A model generated the notes under the pieces. The model was not told the origin of the DNA. It did not search any database and worked only from the letters and a program-made list of their open reading frames with translations. Below are positions 1-6,298 of a stretch of DNA of 14,106 nt, piece by piece. The stretch comes from Pedosphaera sp. (GTDB taxonomy: Bacteria; Verrucomicrobiota; Verrucomicrobiia; Limisphaerales; UBA9464), in contig SIAZ01000073.1 of the NCBI GenBank assembly GCA_009695405.1, positions 1-14,106 on the forward strand, read 5' to 3'. Numbering within the stretch: the stretch's first letter is position 1; every line of letters begins with the position of its first letter. A program made the position numbers and the translations under genes.

Positions 1-146
1 CTCTCAACTTCTGAGAATTCAGCCAGCAAGTGTCCCCTCTGGTTCTCGATGAATCGGTGCACTGAGTCTCGTTGGGCATTCATTCCGTTGCCGTCGATTC
101 CTTGGTGGCGGGTGGAAACTCTGAAATAAGCAATAAACTGTGTCAT
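1..146 (-). CDS. Serine recombinase (resolvase/invertase family), N-terminal part, cut by window edge
   Basis: An open frame starts at ATG 144-146 and runs off the left end of the window, giving 48 visible residues. They begin MTQFIAYFRVST and continue with a GMNAQRDSV stretch and LLAEFSEVE. This matches the start of the resolvase catalytic domain: the strand carrying the nucleophilic serine (YFRVST, Ser11), the loop and helix with the AQR motif, and the strand ending in a V-A-E-F-x-E-V-E pattern. Family knowledge: serine recombinases cut and rejoin DNA at short dyad sites through a phosphoserine link, often next to their own gene. Here the gene reads out of the window, away from the ter cluster, and a nested dyad lies directly upstream. 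The C-terminal DNA-binding part is not visible, so small resolvase and large integrase cannot be told apart. Confidence 0.8.
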   Translation of the reverse strand, partial: MTQFIAYFRVSTRHQGIDGNGMNAQRDSVHRFIENQRGHLLAEFSEVE

Positions 147-148
147 TT

Positions 149-218
149 AGGCACAGGTATCACGTCTACAGGAATCGTCAATGGCATTTTTACAAACACT
201 AGACGTCGTTAAGTGCCT
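149..218. promoter_or_regulatory. Nested interrupted dyad upstream of the recombinase; possible recombination or operator site
   Basis: Two inverted-repeat pairs share one centre near base 184. AGGCAC (149-154) pairs with GTGCCT (213-218), and ACGTCTA (162-168) pairs with TAGACGT (200-206). The gaps between outer and inner arms are 7 and 6 bases, so the pattern is nearly symmetric. It begins three bases upstream of the recombinase start codon. Serine recombinases commonly bind dyads beside their own gene, so a crossover or autoregulatory site is a reasonable inference. The arms are short and the loop is long, so chance is possible. Confidence 0.35.
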
Positions 219-295
219 GCTAAACAGGTGTTTCTGCATCACACACACTCACTTACGAATGGTGCGGTAGATAAAACGGGGCAGCAATCCAGGGT

Positions 296-412
296 CCGGA
301 AACCGTTCGGAGCCAGAGGCGGAGAATGTTCCACGTTTTCATAGAGATACATTGTATTTTCCTGAGTCGGTAAATTCCATCAGGGGGGTCACGATGTACC
401 GGGGCTGTTCCG
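296..412 (-). repeat. 117-bp inverted repeat, left copy
   Basis: Bases 296-412 are the reverse complement of 13960-14076 with one mismatch (base 322 against 14050), so 116 of 117 positions agree. Similarity stops sharply at base 412; beyond the other end only a short ragged match continues (AGGG at 291-294). A 60-codon frame crosses the copy (253-435, minus strand), but it uses unrelated flanking sequence at both ends and I do not regard it as a gene. The two copies bracket the whole ter cluster, about 13.5 kb apart. The element could be a dispersed repeat, a MITE-like end, a structured RNA element or the conserved start of a multicopy gene. Confidence 0.85.
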
Positions 413-534
413 TGCGGGCGGAGCTTTACTTCCAACTGCCGGATTTAGGTTAATGAGAACCTTGATGTCGAGTTGCAGGATCTGAACGGGTCGTTGTGGT
501 GTTGGCTGACGGGGGTGTAGTTCTCCTACGGACC
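413..534. other. Short gene-free stretch downstream of the Sel1 gene
   Basis: This segment lies between the left repeat copy and the stop codon of the Sel1-repeat gene. I see no clear hairpin plus T-run terminator, no RNA gene and no convincing reading frame. One minus-strand frame stays open across it and into the repeat but has no recognisable protein features. Confidence 0.4.
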
Positions 535-1818
535 TCAAAAAGCGTTCCTAGCCTGAGCCACCTCGATCTTTTTTTTCAGCTCCTTCGTCCTTCTCTGTCC
601 GGCTGCACGGTGTTCAGGAGACATTCGCTTTGCTAATTGCTCCAGACTCGAGGCAGTCGTCGGATCGTTGATCGCGGCAAGGTTGTACAGCGCGTAGGCT
701 TCCACTTCGTCCTTCGCTACTCCGGTGCCTTCGATGTAGCAATTCCCCAGATTGGATTGGGCCATCTTGTCGCCTTGATCCGCCGCCTTACGAAACCATT
801 TCACGGCTTCCACCATATCCTTCACTACTCCCAAACCGTTCTCGTAGCAGAAACCTAGACTGGATTGAGCACCAGGATACCCTTGATCCGCCGCCTTGCG
901 AAACCACTTCACGCCTTCTGCCTCATTCTTCTCTAATCTTCTGCCGGTGACGTAGCAGAGACCCAGATGGCATTGGGCCGACGCGTACCCTTGGTTCGCG
1001 GCCTTGCGATACCACTTCAGGGCTTCCACCTCATCCTCCTCTACTCCGAAGCTGGTTTGGTAGAAGAGACCCATAACGGATTGGGCACGTGCGAGCCCTT
1101 GATCCGCCGCCTTGCGATTCCACTTCACCGCTTCCACCTTATCCTCCTCCACTCCGATGCCGTGGGCGTAGCAGCGACCCATATTGTATTGGGCATCCGC
1201 GTTCCCTTGATCCGCCGCCTTGCGATACCATTTCACGTCCTCCTTTGCTACTCTGTCGCCTTTAGGGGAGCAGCGACCCAGATTGGATTGAGCCTCCGCG
1301 TTCCCTTGATCCGCCGCCTTGCGATACCACTTCACGGCTTCTATTTCATCCTGCGTTACCCCTTTGCCGGCACTGTAATGATAACCCAGACTGGATTGAG
1401 CTGCAGCATGCCCTTGATCCGCCGCCTTGCGATACCACTTCACAGATTCCACATAATTCTTCCCCACTCCAGTGCCGTAAGCGTAGCGGACACCCAGAAT
1501 GAATTGAGCCATGGGGAACCCTTGATCCGCCGCCTTACGATACCACTTCACGGCTTCCACCTCATCCTTCGCTACTCCGGTGCCTTTGCCATAACTGACA
1601 CCCAGATTGTATTGGGCCTTCGGGTTCCCTTGATCCGCCGCCTTGCGATACCACTTCACAGCTTCCACCTCATCCTTCGGTACTCCAATTCCGTTCTGAT
1701 AGCGAACCGCCAGTTTAAATTGGGCACCCGCGTCCCCTTTCTCGGCTTTGGCTTTGAGGAAACCGTTCACAACGTTCGAGGGCAATAGTGCGTTAATTAA
1801 AGAAGTTAAAATTTTCAC
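535..1818 (-). CDS. Sel1-like repeat (TPR-related) protein, 10 repeats
   Basis: This 427-residue protein is built almost wholly from ten 36-residue Sel1-like repeats. Each follows the pattern G-x-x-x-A-Q-x-x-L-G-x-x-Y-x-x-G-x-G-V, then D-x-x-E-A-V-K-W-Y-R-K-A-A-D-Q. The repeats span about residues 25-385, followed by a charged, helical tail. Sel1 repeats form alpha-alpha superhelices that hold protein partners, so a scaffold or adaptor role is likely. Repeat 5 is three residues short (VAKEDVKWYRK where its neighbours have VAKDEVEAVKWYRK). The N-terminus is weakly hydrophobic but not a clear signal peptide. The start is GTG with no Shine-Dalgarno match, so it is not certain. The gene is the last of the minus-strand series, 232 bases after its upstream neighbour, so it may have its own promoter. 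Sel1 proteins often occur in accessory regions; a link to the Ter system is inference. Confidence 0.9.
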   Translation of the reverse strand: MKILTSLINALLPSNVVNGFLKAKAEKGDAGAQFKLAVRYQNGIGVPKDEVEAVKWYRKAADQGNPKAQYNLGVSYGKGTGVAKDEVEAVKWYRKAADQGFPMAQFILGVRYAYGTGVGKNYVESVKWYRKAADQGHAAAQSSLGYHYSAGKGVTQDEIEAVKWYRKAADQGNAEAQSNLGRCSPKGDRVAKEDVKWYRKAADQGNADAQYNMGRCYAHGIGVEEDKVEAVKWNRKAADQGLARAQSVMGLFYQTSFGVEEDEVEALKWYRKAANQGYASAQCHLGLCYVTGRRLEKNEAEGVKWFRKAADQGYPGAQSSLGFCYENGLGVVKDMVEAVKWFRKAADQGDKMAQSNLGNCYIEGTGVAKDEVEAYALYNLAAINDPTTASSLEQLAKRMSPEHRAAGQRRTKELKKKIEVAQARNAF

Positions 1819-1937
1819 GAATGAATTTTAGTTTGTTGCATTCACAAGAAATCGGCTCTGCAAAAATATTTTCAGTTGCGTTTATTCCTTGCAAACTAAC
1901 CGGTCATCAGGTTTCGTCAACCCCGTAACCACCCTTG

Positions 1938-2042
1938 ATCACCGAGATCCAGACCTCTGCGTTCTCGGGGTGCACTGGACTGCCTAGCGTCACCATCCCG
2001 AACAGAGTCACCTCCATCGGCGAACAGGCGTTCTCTGGGTGC
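1938..2042 (+). pseudogene. Relic of a BspA-type leucine-rich repeat (LRR_5) gene
   Basis: Thirty-five plus-strand codons read as two units of the BspA-type repeat. They show SAFSGCTGL, then PSVTIPNRVTSIGEQAF, then a second SGC. This is the classic x-V-T-I-P-x-x-V-T-x-I-G-x-x-A-F-x-G-C pattern of LRR_5 surface proteins. There is no start codon, a stop lies in frame just upstream (TAA 1926-1928), and the frame runs past the repeat into sequence antisense to the 99-aa gene before a stop. Whole proteins of this family carry many repeats, so this is a fragment left by deletion or insertion. It is the only plus-strand protein-like signal in the window. Confidence 0.7.
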
Positions 2043-2050
2043 AAGGTGCA

Positions 2051-2350
2051 TCAGCCGTGGGTCAGGTCGGCTGTAGCTTCATAATTTCCGAGAACTTCAC
2101 CCCGAACAATAGTATAGGTTAGAGTTCCTTCGGCTAAGTCGACATTGGGCAACAAATCGTCGTCTAGCATAGCGAGAAGCTTAGGTATGTCGCTTTCCTT
2201 CCAATCAGCTTCCTTTAGAAGGATCACCGTCCCGGCGACAGTTCCGTTAGAAAGATAATGGAGATCCACTGCCGCCGCATCCTTTCCATCCTTCAAGACA
2301 AGAACGCGTTCAGATGAAGATGTCCGTAACGTGCGTTTCCAAGTGATCAT
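2051..2350 (-). CDS. Unrecognised 99-aa protein
   Basis: The product starts MITWKRTLRTSSSERVLVLK and ends with an acidic, beta-rich C-terminal half (EGTLTYTIVRGEVLGNYEA). I recognise no family, signal peptide or membrane segment. Its composition (alternating hydrophobic and charged residues, no low-complexity tract) looks like a small soluble alpha/beta protein. It starts 7 bases after the stop of the DUF4236 gene, so the two are probably co-transcribed and may be translationally coupled. The start ATG is the first methionine after the upstream stop. No Shine-Dalgarno sequence is visible. Confidence 0.65.
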   Translation of the reverse strand: MITWKRTLRTSSSERVLVLKDGKDAAAVDLHYLSNGTVAGTVILLKEADWKESDIPKLLAMLDDDLLPNVDLAEGTLTYTIVRGEVLGNYEATADLTHG

Positions 2351-2357
2351 ATGGTTT

Positions 2358-2597
2358 TCAAAAAAAGAGACTCCATAGGGCTATCGCACCAAGAATTACC
2401 ACTACACAACCACCCCCGCCTGCCGATGTTCGGTAACCAACTCCGGTTCCTGGGATTGAAAATGATGTATAACGACGGCCTCGAGCGGTGGTGCCGGTGC
2501 GAAACCCACGCCCTCCGACGGAGTATCCCACGCCTGACTTGCTAAGATTGACCCGAAATGGACCTACATTCAGTGACTTTCGGTATGTAAAACCCAT
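2358..2597 (-). CDS. DUF4236-family protein with C-terminal membrane segment
   Basis: This 79-residue protein carries the full DUF4236 signature near its N-terminus: MGFTYRKSLNVGPFRVNLSK, then SGVGYSVGGRGFRTG and SFSIPGTGVGYR. The domain's function is unknown. The last 20 or so residues (about 60-79) are Gly-rich and then strongly hydrophobic (VVVILGAIALWSLFF), so the protein is probably anchored in the membrane with its N-terminal domain in the cytoplasm. The length is usual for short members of the family. It sits 35 bases after the YggT-like gene and 7 bases before the 99-aa gene, suggesting a small membrane-linked group at the distal end of the cluster. Confidence 0.85.
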   Translation of the reverse strand: MGFTYRKSLNVGPFRVNLSKSGVGYSVGGRGFRTGTTARGRRYTSFSIPGTGVGYRTSAGGGGCVVVILGAIALWSLFF

Positions 2598-2632
2598 ATT
2601 GTGAAGCGTTTGTCAGCGATTATTGATAGTTA

Positions 2633-2926
2633 TTATCCCGGTTGTGCCGTTAGCCACATTGCGAACGGATGTATGAACCACCAAAGACCAACCAATAATA
2701 GTAGGGGGGAAAGATCAAGGCTGCTTGGCGGGTTTAGATTCAGCTTGATTGGCTTAACAATTCGCCGAATGGGACGGAGAATCGGTTCATACACTTTGTC
2801 TAAGTATAGCATTGCCGGCTTTAAGGCTGAACCAGCAGGGGTGATCCAACTCAGAAACATACGGACAAAAAGACCGAAGGTGAATAGCTTAATCAGTAAG
2901 TCAAAAACTCGTGCAATTTGAGTCAT
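2633..2926 (-). CDS. YggT-family membrane protein
   Basis: This 97-residue protein has two hydrophobic segments (about residues 8-28 and 73-93). Between them it has the YggT/Ycf19 signature: RMFLSWITP, then VYEPILRPIRRIVKP, then LDLSPLLLLV. YggT proteins are small inner-membrane proteins whose role is unsettled; links to osmotic stress and envelope or division functions have been proposed. The length matches the single-repeat form. Its ATG overlaps, as ATGA, the stop of a possible upstream mini-ORF (2923-3003). In this context it would add a membrane component beside TerC, which is inference. Confidence 0.88.
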   Translation of the reverse strand: MTQIARVFDLLIKLFTFGLFVRMFLSWITPAGSALKPAMLYLDKVYEPILRPIRRIVKPIKLNLNPPSSLDLSPLLLLVGLWWFIHPFAMWLTAQPG

Positions 2927-3003
2927 GTTGTCAGGGGTCCATTTGACCTAGGGTCAATATTTTTCTTCGGCGTCATTTCCGCAGGAAACCCTGCCACTCG
3001 CAT
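2923..3003 (-). CDS. Possible 26-aa mini-ORF overlapping the YggT start
   Basis: The frame begins at ATG 3001-3003 and reads MRVAGFPAEMTPKKNIDPRS, ending in GPLTT. Its stop overlaps the YggT start codon as ATGA, a layout typical of translational coupling. The same frame stays open without a usual start back to base 3057, just after the TerB stop; the added part would read TENQKLRSEHPDAAALK after an ATA codon. That fills nearly the whole 132-base gap between the two genes with protein-like sequence. No family is recognised. An open frame of this length can occur by chance, so this is tentative. Confidence 0.35.
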   Translation of the reverse strand: MRVAGFPAEMTPKKNIDPRSNGPLTT

Positions 3004-3058
3004 TTTTAATGCAGCGGCATCAGGGTGTTCACTGCGTAATTTTTGGTTTTCCGTTATC

Positions 3059-3436
3059 CTATTTCATACATTCCTCGTAAAGCTTGTTGAATTCGGGCGA
3101 AGTCTTTTTGGCTCCCTTTTTCAGTGCGGCAAGAAATTTCTTCTCGTTTGCGTCGATTACTTTATCGGCGTAAAGAATTGTGCGAAGTCTTTTCGCCTCC
3201 GCGGCATCAATCACCCCATCTGCCAAAAGGTTTTTCTGGAGGGCGGCGAAAAAGAATTTATCGAATTCCGGACTATTCTGCTTGGCCGAATTTCGGAGTC
3301 CTACCAGAAAATCGATCTCCTCACTGTCAATTTCCCCGTCGGCGAGGATTTCCTTTTTTAGAATTTTGACCTCTGCGGCGTCTACCGTCCCGTCTGCCAA
3401 GAGGACTTTTGTTAGTAATTTCTTCCAATCTGCCAT
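3059..3436 (-). CDS. TerB-like protein (tellurite resistance TerB family)
   Basis: This 125-residue, all-helical protein has four copies of an A-D-G-x-[IV]-D-x-x-E type motif. They begin near residues 14, 32, 72 and 90 (ADGTVDAAE, ADGEIDSEE, ADGVIDAAE, and ADKVIDANE with Lys for Gly). It consists of two tandem units, each ending in a similar S-P-E-F-[DN]-K element (residues 55-60 and 113-118). TerB domains are helical, bind metal through conserved acidic residues and associate with TerC at the membrane in studied Ter systems. The ATG start is preceded by an A-rich leader without a Shine-Dalgarno match. The 147-base gap upstream holds two small frames. The protein has no signal peptide and should be cytoplasmic. 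Family assignment is from motifs; a related EF-hand-like stress protein is the alternative. Confidence 0.78.
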   Translation of the reverse strand: MADWKKLLTKVLLADGTVDAAEVKILKKEILADGEIDSEEIDFLVGLRNSAKQNSPEFDKFFFAALQKNLLADGVIDAAEAKRLRTILYADKVIDANEKKFLAALKKGAKKTSPEFNKLYEECMK

Positions 3437-3495
3437 ATGTTTTCTTTTGTTTTGTGTTTGGTTTTTCCTTACTAAACTAAAGCATTTGGTGAATT

Positions 3496-3582
3496 TTAGG
3501 CACTAGATACGTTCGGAGCTTTTGCAAACTCGGCATTTCTTTCTTCCAGAACGGGAATCAAGTTTGCATACTCAGTAATCAC
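3496..3582 (-). CDS. Possible 28-aa mini-ORF, or displaced end of the Cys mini-ORF
   Basis: From GTG 3580-3582 the frame reads MITEYANLIPVLEERNAEFA and ends KAPNVSSA, an amphipathic helical sequence that looks coding. It begins one base after the stop of the 3584-3679 mini-ORF, in another frame. A single-base indel near 3588 would join the two into one protein of about 60 residues. It could be a coupled second mini-gene, the C-terminal part of a frameshifted gene, or chance. Confidence 0.3.
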   Translation of the reverse strand: MITEYANLIPVLEERNAEFAKAPNVSSA

Positions 3583-3583
3583 C

Positions 3584-3679
3584 CTAAATCATCCGTGTCG
3601 AAGTCCATGTCTTGCGTTTCCCATGACAGTCTTGGCATTTGACCAATCCCTTCCCACTGGATTCACGACAAGTTGACAT
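3584..3679 (-). CDS. Possible Cys-rich mini-protein (DnaJ-zinc-finger-like motif)
   Basis: ATG 3677-3679 is preceded by a good Shine-Dalgarno sequence (AAAGGA, 8 bases upstream), rare in this window. The 31-residue frame reads MSTCRESSGKGLVKCQDCHG followed by KRK. The second half has the C-x-x-C-x-G-K pattern of DnaJ-type zinc knuckles. The first half looks like the same knuckle with its second Cys replaced by Ser (C-R-E-S-S-G-K-G), which would remove half the zinc site. It lies 51 bases after the zinc-tailed vWA gene, so it could be another metal-binding part of the same system. Other frames just downstream also look coding, suggesting a frameshifted gene. Confidence 0.4.
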   Translation of the reverse strand: MSTCRESSGKGLVKCQDCHGKRKTWTSTRMI

Positions 3680-3730
3680 TGTTCGATCCTTTCACTTTTT
3701 GCTGCTGTTCATTATTCTTAATTCGGTGCT

Positions 3731-4756
3731 TCAACCAGTGCTCTGATTGACCATAAATCCTTCGGCTGATTCTCCATAGTCCCTGGAGTCCCCACACGAA
3801 GGGCATACCGATGGCGACGATAGATTTCGGGAGGATATACAGAATAGTGAGTTACAAGCTCCACAATTGGCCCCGGAATCATTGGAGCAATAGGGGCAAG
3901 CCTCAACGCCTTCCAAGAGTAGAGAATTAACAGGTGGAAGCCGGAATTCTTTAGCGGTTTCTCCAGCGACGGTTGCCAGTGGATGAGAGGCGACGGCGCG
4001 ATAGCGGCCGCTCTTCTCATCCAGTCGATAGCGCATTAAATAAACGCCACGTTTTTGGGAACAATGAACCTGAAGGAAGATTTGCCTGGAACGCCCGTCA
4101 TGTGCCGGGACTTTTTTCAGATCCACTTTTGTAATATCCGTTGGAAGTTTATCCAGAAGCGCGGAAGGATCTGCGTCCGCTACGCCAGTGCTTGCTGAAT
4201 GAACGGAAGCAGAAAGCCAAACGAATAGTTTTGCAAAACCGTCAGCATTAACTTTGTCGAGTTGCAGAACGATGTCAGTAATTTCGCCTAGCTGTGCCAA
4301 GTCAACATCGGCACCGCACCCGATTGCATAGATATTAGCAGGGCGAGTCTTCGTGCCCGTATCGAGTTCTTTTATTACGCTGCGCCATTCATCAGTAGGT
4401 TGACCATCTGTGATGAGAAAAATAAGCGGGCGAAAATCACCTTTCTCTGTAACCGTCGTGCACTTCACTTCCTTCCGAATTGATTCTATCGTCAGCCGCA
4501 ACGCTCCACCCAATGAAGTGCCAGGCCGAACTTGTAACGATGGAATTTGCACATCTGCAACCGGGGTGAGTGGCATGACTTGTCTTGCTTCGGAGTCGAA
4601 GGTGACGAAGCTCAACCAAACGGTCTCCAGAGCCTGCGGATTGCGCCGCAACTCGCGGAGCATGGCTTTCACGGCACTCCCAAGACCTTCAATGCCGGGG
4701 CCGATCATGGACTCAGAACAATCTAGCAAGACGTAAACAGGAAGGCGACGTGACAT
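3731..4756 (-). CDS. TerY-type vWA protein with C-terminal zinc domain (TerY-C)
   Basis: This 341-residue protein has an N-terminal von Willebrand A domain (about 5-185) and a Cys-rich C-terminal domain. The metal-ion-dependent adhesion site is present: D12-x-S-x-S (DCSESM), a Thr in GTSLGGAL (near 80) and Asp in ITDGQPTD (117). The tail carries Cys 287, 290, 298, 301, 306, 318 and 321 (CPYC, CGAC, LFC, CPSC), consistent with two zinc sites and the TerY-C metal-binding domain. It follows the kinase gene by 28 bases and is the third member of the vWA + kinase + PP2C set described for Ter systems. The vWA domain probably binds a protein partner via Mg2+. The Ser in the first motif is preceded by Cys (DCSES) where the two paralogues have DTSGS. 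No Shine-Dalgarno sequence is visible. Confidence 0.9.
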   Translation of the reverse strand: MSRRLPVYVLLDCSESMIGPGIEGLGSAVKAMLRELRRNPQALETVWLSFVTFDSEARQVMPLTPVADVQIPSLQVRPGTSLGGALRLTIESIRKEVKCTTVTEKGDFRPLIFLITDGQPTDEWRSVIKELDTGTKTRPANIYAIGCGADVDLAQLGEITDIVLQLDKVNADGFAKLFVWLSASVHSASTGVADADPSALLDKLPTDITKVDLKKVPAHDGRSRQIFLQVHCSQKRGVYLMRYRLDEKSGRYRAVASHPLATVAGETAKEFRLPPVNSLLLEGVEACPYCSNDSGANCGACNSLFCISSRNLSSPSVCPSCGDSRDYGESAEGFMVNQSTG

Positions 4757-4784
4757 AGTAATTCAGTGTTATTGTTTTTGATCG

Positions 4785-6284
4785 TTAAGCCCTAACCATT
4801 TGAACTTGAACCAAGCGCCCACCCTCCTCGGGGCTGAGAAGGATTTGCTGCCCATCAGTTAGTTCGAGGGCGGAGTTAATGGAAATGAGTTTACTGGCGG
4901 TCACATCTTTCAATCCGGTGAGTTTTTGATTCACAAAAATCCATTTGCCGTTATGAAAAGAGAAGTAGCCAACAGGTTTCTTTTGTTCGTCATTCAGTCG
5001 CTCATTCGGAAAAATAAGGCGGTTAGCGTGCCACGGATAAAGATACTGGTTTGAATAAACCATGACGCGGTGATTGTCCGGCTTGTAACTGCCTGTACCG
5101 CGATTGGAGTAAAGATTCAACACTGGCAGAAGACCAACGTAAGGCGTGCCGCAAAACGGACATTTGGGTTTAGTGCTGTTATCGAAGACGTACCATTTTT
5201 GCCCGCACAGGCTGTTGGAGCATGGCTGCATTAAGTCCACAGTGCGGACCAAGGCACTTTCCCATTCATCAGCCAGCGGACGCAGGGAAGGCTGGTGTAG
5301 CCCCTTAACAAATGCACGGTCGAAAAGGTCTTTCAGATACGGACCCGTGATCGCATATGGAAGCTTTGAGACATCAGCATACGGCAACTCGCTCTTTTTT
5401 ACGTCCTTTAAATTAGGGCGGTTTCGAGCATCTGTTGGATGTTCAACAAAAAGGGCCTTTGCGCCCATTTCAAGGGTCAACCGTTCTTCTTCCGTATTTG
5501 CAGGATGAACTATCCCACCCTTCAAGGGATGCCGGTAAAGCAGATACATATAAATCAGCACCGCTAAAGCATGCCGATCTGTTTCGATTCTCGGTAACGC
5601 ACGGTTCTTATCTTGCAAAGAAAGTTTAAGCGTCGCCATGACCTCTGGCGCGATAAAATCGGGCGTTCCTACGACATCTGGCGGAAACTTTCCGGGCACA
5701 ACCAAACCATCAATATCTATGATGGCAGCCCTGCCAGTGGTCGGGTCAATCAGGACGTTCTTGTAAGACAAATCAGAGTGTGCCAAACCCGCAGCGTGCA
5801 ACCGCTTCACGGCGCGTGAAATGCGGATGCAAACACTGAAGTAATCCCGCCAGTTTCCGCGCTCGCGATCATCAAGATACTTCTGCTGATGAGTGCCAGT
5901 CGAAAACCACTTCCCCTCCTTTTCTTTCCCTTGGATACCCAGCATATCGCTGTTCTTTGAGCCGTACTGAAAAAAGAAATGCTTTGGGTATGTGGGTGCC
6001 CGTAAACCCAATTTGCCTCGATGCTCCACGATGTGTGTAGGCCAGCAATAAAGATTTTTCCAGTAGTCACCCCCGGGTTGGTTAAAGATACGGTCGCGGT
6101 AGACGCCGACGATATTGGTCAATCGTTCTTTCGCATTGAAATCTTGGACGCTGCGAAAGAAGGCCACCACATAAGATTTGTCTGGTGCAAAATAAACGTC
6201 CTTCATTCCGCCTTGGCCAATCATGTTGTCCATGAACTCAACGGGAGACCCATCGGTTGCTTTTAGGCGGACAATATTACTCAT
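4785..6284 (-). CDS. Ter-associated Ser/Thr protein kinase with zinc ribbon and beta-rich C-terminal domain
   Basis: This 499-residue protein has a kinase domain at about 15-350: Gly-rich loop IGQGGMKDVY (22-31), catalytic loop HSDLSYKN (169-176), IDIDG (189-193) where DFG is usual, APE (212-214) and the TDRHALAVLIY helix (from 235). Catalytic Asp171 and Asn176 are present and Asp192 could bind Mg2+, so activity is plausible. The usual VAIK lysine is not obvious (VVAFFRS). A zinc ribbon follows with Cys 355, 360, 375 and 378. The last 120 residues are beta-rich and end LLSPEEGGRLVQVQM, resembling an FHA-like fold. It begins 14 bases after the phosphatase stop and 28 bases before the vWA gene, so the opposing enzymes are co-expressed. 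In the TerY-P model it phosphorylates a partner that a vWA protein binds; the substrate is unknown. Confidence 0.9.
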   Translation of the reverse strand: MSNIVRLKATDGSPVEFMDNMIGQGGMKDVYFAPDKSYVVAFFRSVQDFNAKERLTNIVGVYRDRIFNQPGGDYWKNLYCWPTHIVEHRGKLGLRAPTYPKHFFFQYGSKNSDMLGIQGKEKEGKWFSTGTHQQKYLDDRERGNWRDYFSVCIRISRAVKRLHAAGLAHSDLSYKNVLIDPTTGRAAIIDIDGLVVPGKFPPDVVGTPDFIAPEVMATLKLSLQDKNRALPRIETDRHALAVLIYMYLLYRHPLKGGIVHPANTEEERLTLEMGAKALFVEHPTDARNRPNLKDVKKSELPYADVSKLPYAITGPYLKDLFDRAFVKGLHQPSLRPLADEWESALVRTVDLMQPCSNSLCGQKWYVFDNSTKPKCPFCGTPYVGLLPVLNLYSNRGTGSYKPDNHRVMVYSNQYLYPWHANRLIFPNERLNDEQKKPVGYFSFHNGKWIFVNQKLTGLKDVTASKLISINSALELTDGQQILLSPEEGGRLVQVQMVRA

Positions 6285-6298
6285 GCCAATTGGGGTAT

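Noticed and set aside
253..435. 60-codon minus-strand frame across the left repeat
   Set aside because: Only the repeat part recurs at the other copy. Start and end lie in unrelated flanks, and no family is recognised.
413..534. Terminator downstream of the Sel1 gene
   Set aside because: I could not find a stable hairpin followed by a T-run on the minus strand.
967..1788. Long plus-strand open frame antisense to the Sel1 gene
   Set aside because: It mirrors the periodic repeat DNA of the Sel1 gene, has repeats only because that gene does, and resembles no protein family.
535..1818. CRISPR-like periodic repeats
   Set aside because: The periodicity is 108 bases, in frame and protein-coding (Sel1 units), with no short repeat/spacer structure.
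3718..4020. 100-codon second minus-strand frame inside the zinc-tailed vWA gene
   Set aside because: It is fully overlapped by the vWA/zinc-domain frame, which has clear motifs; this one has none.
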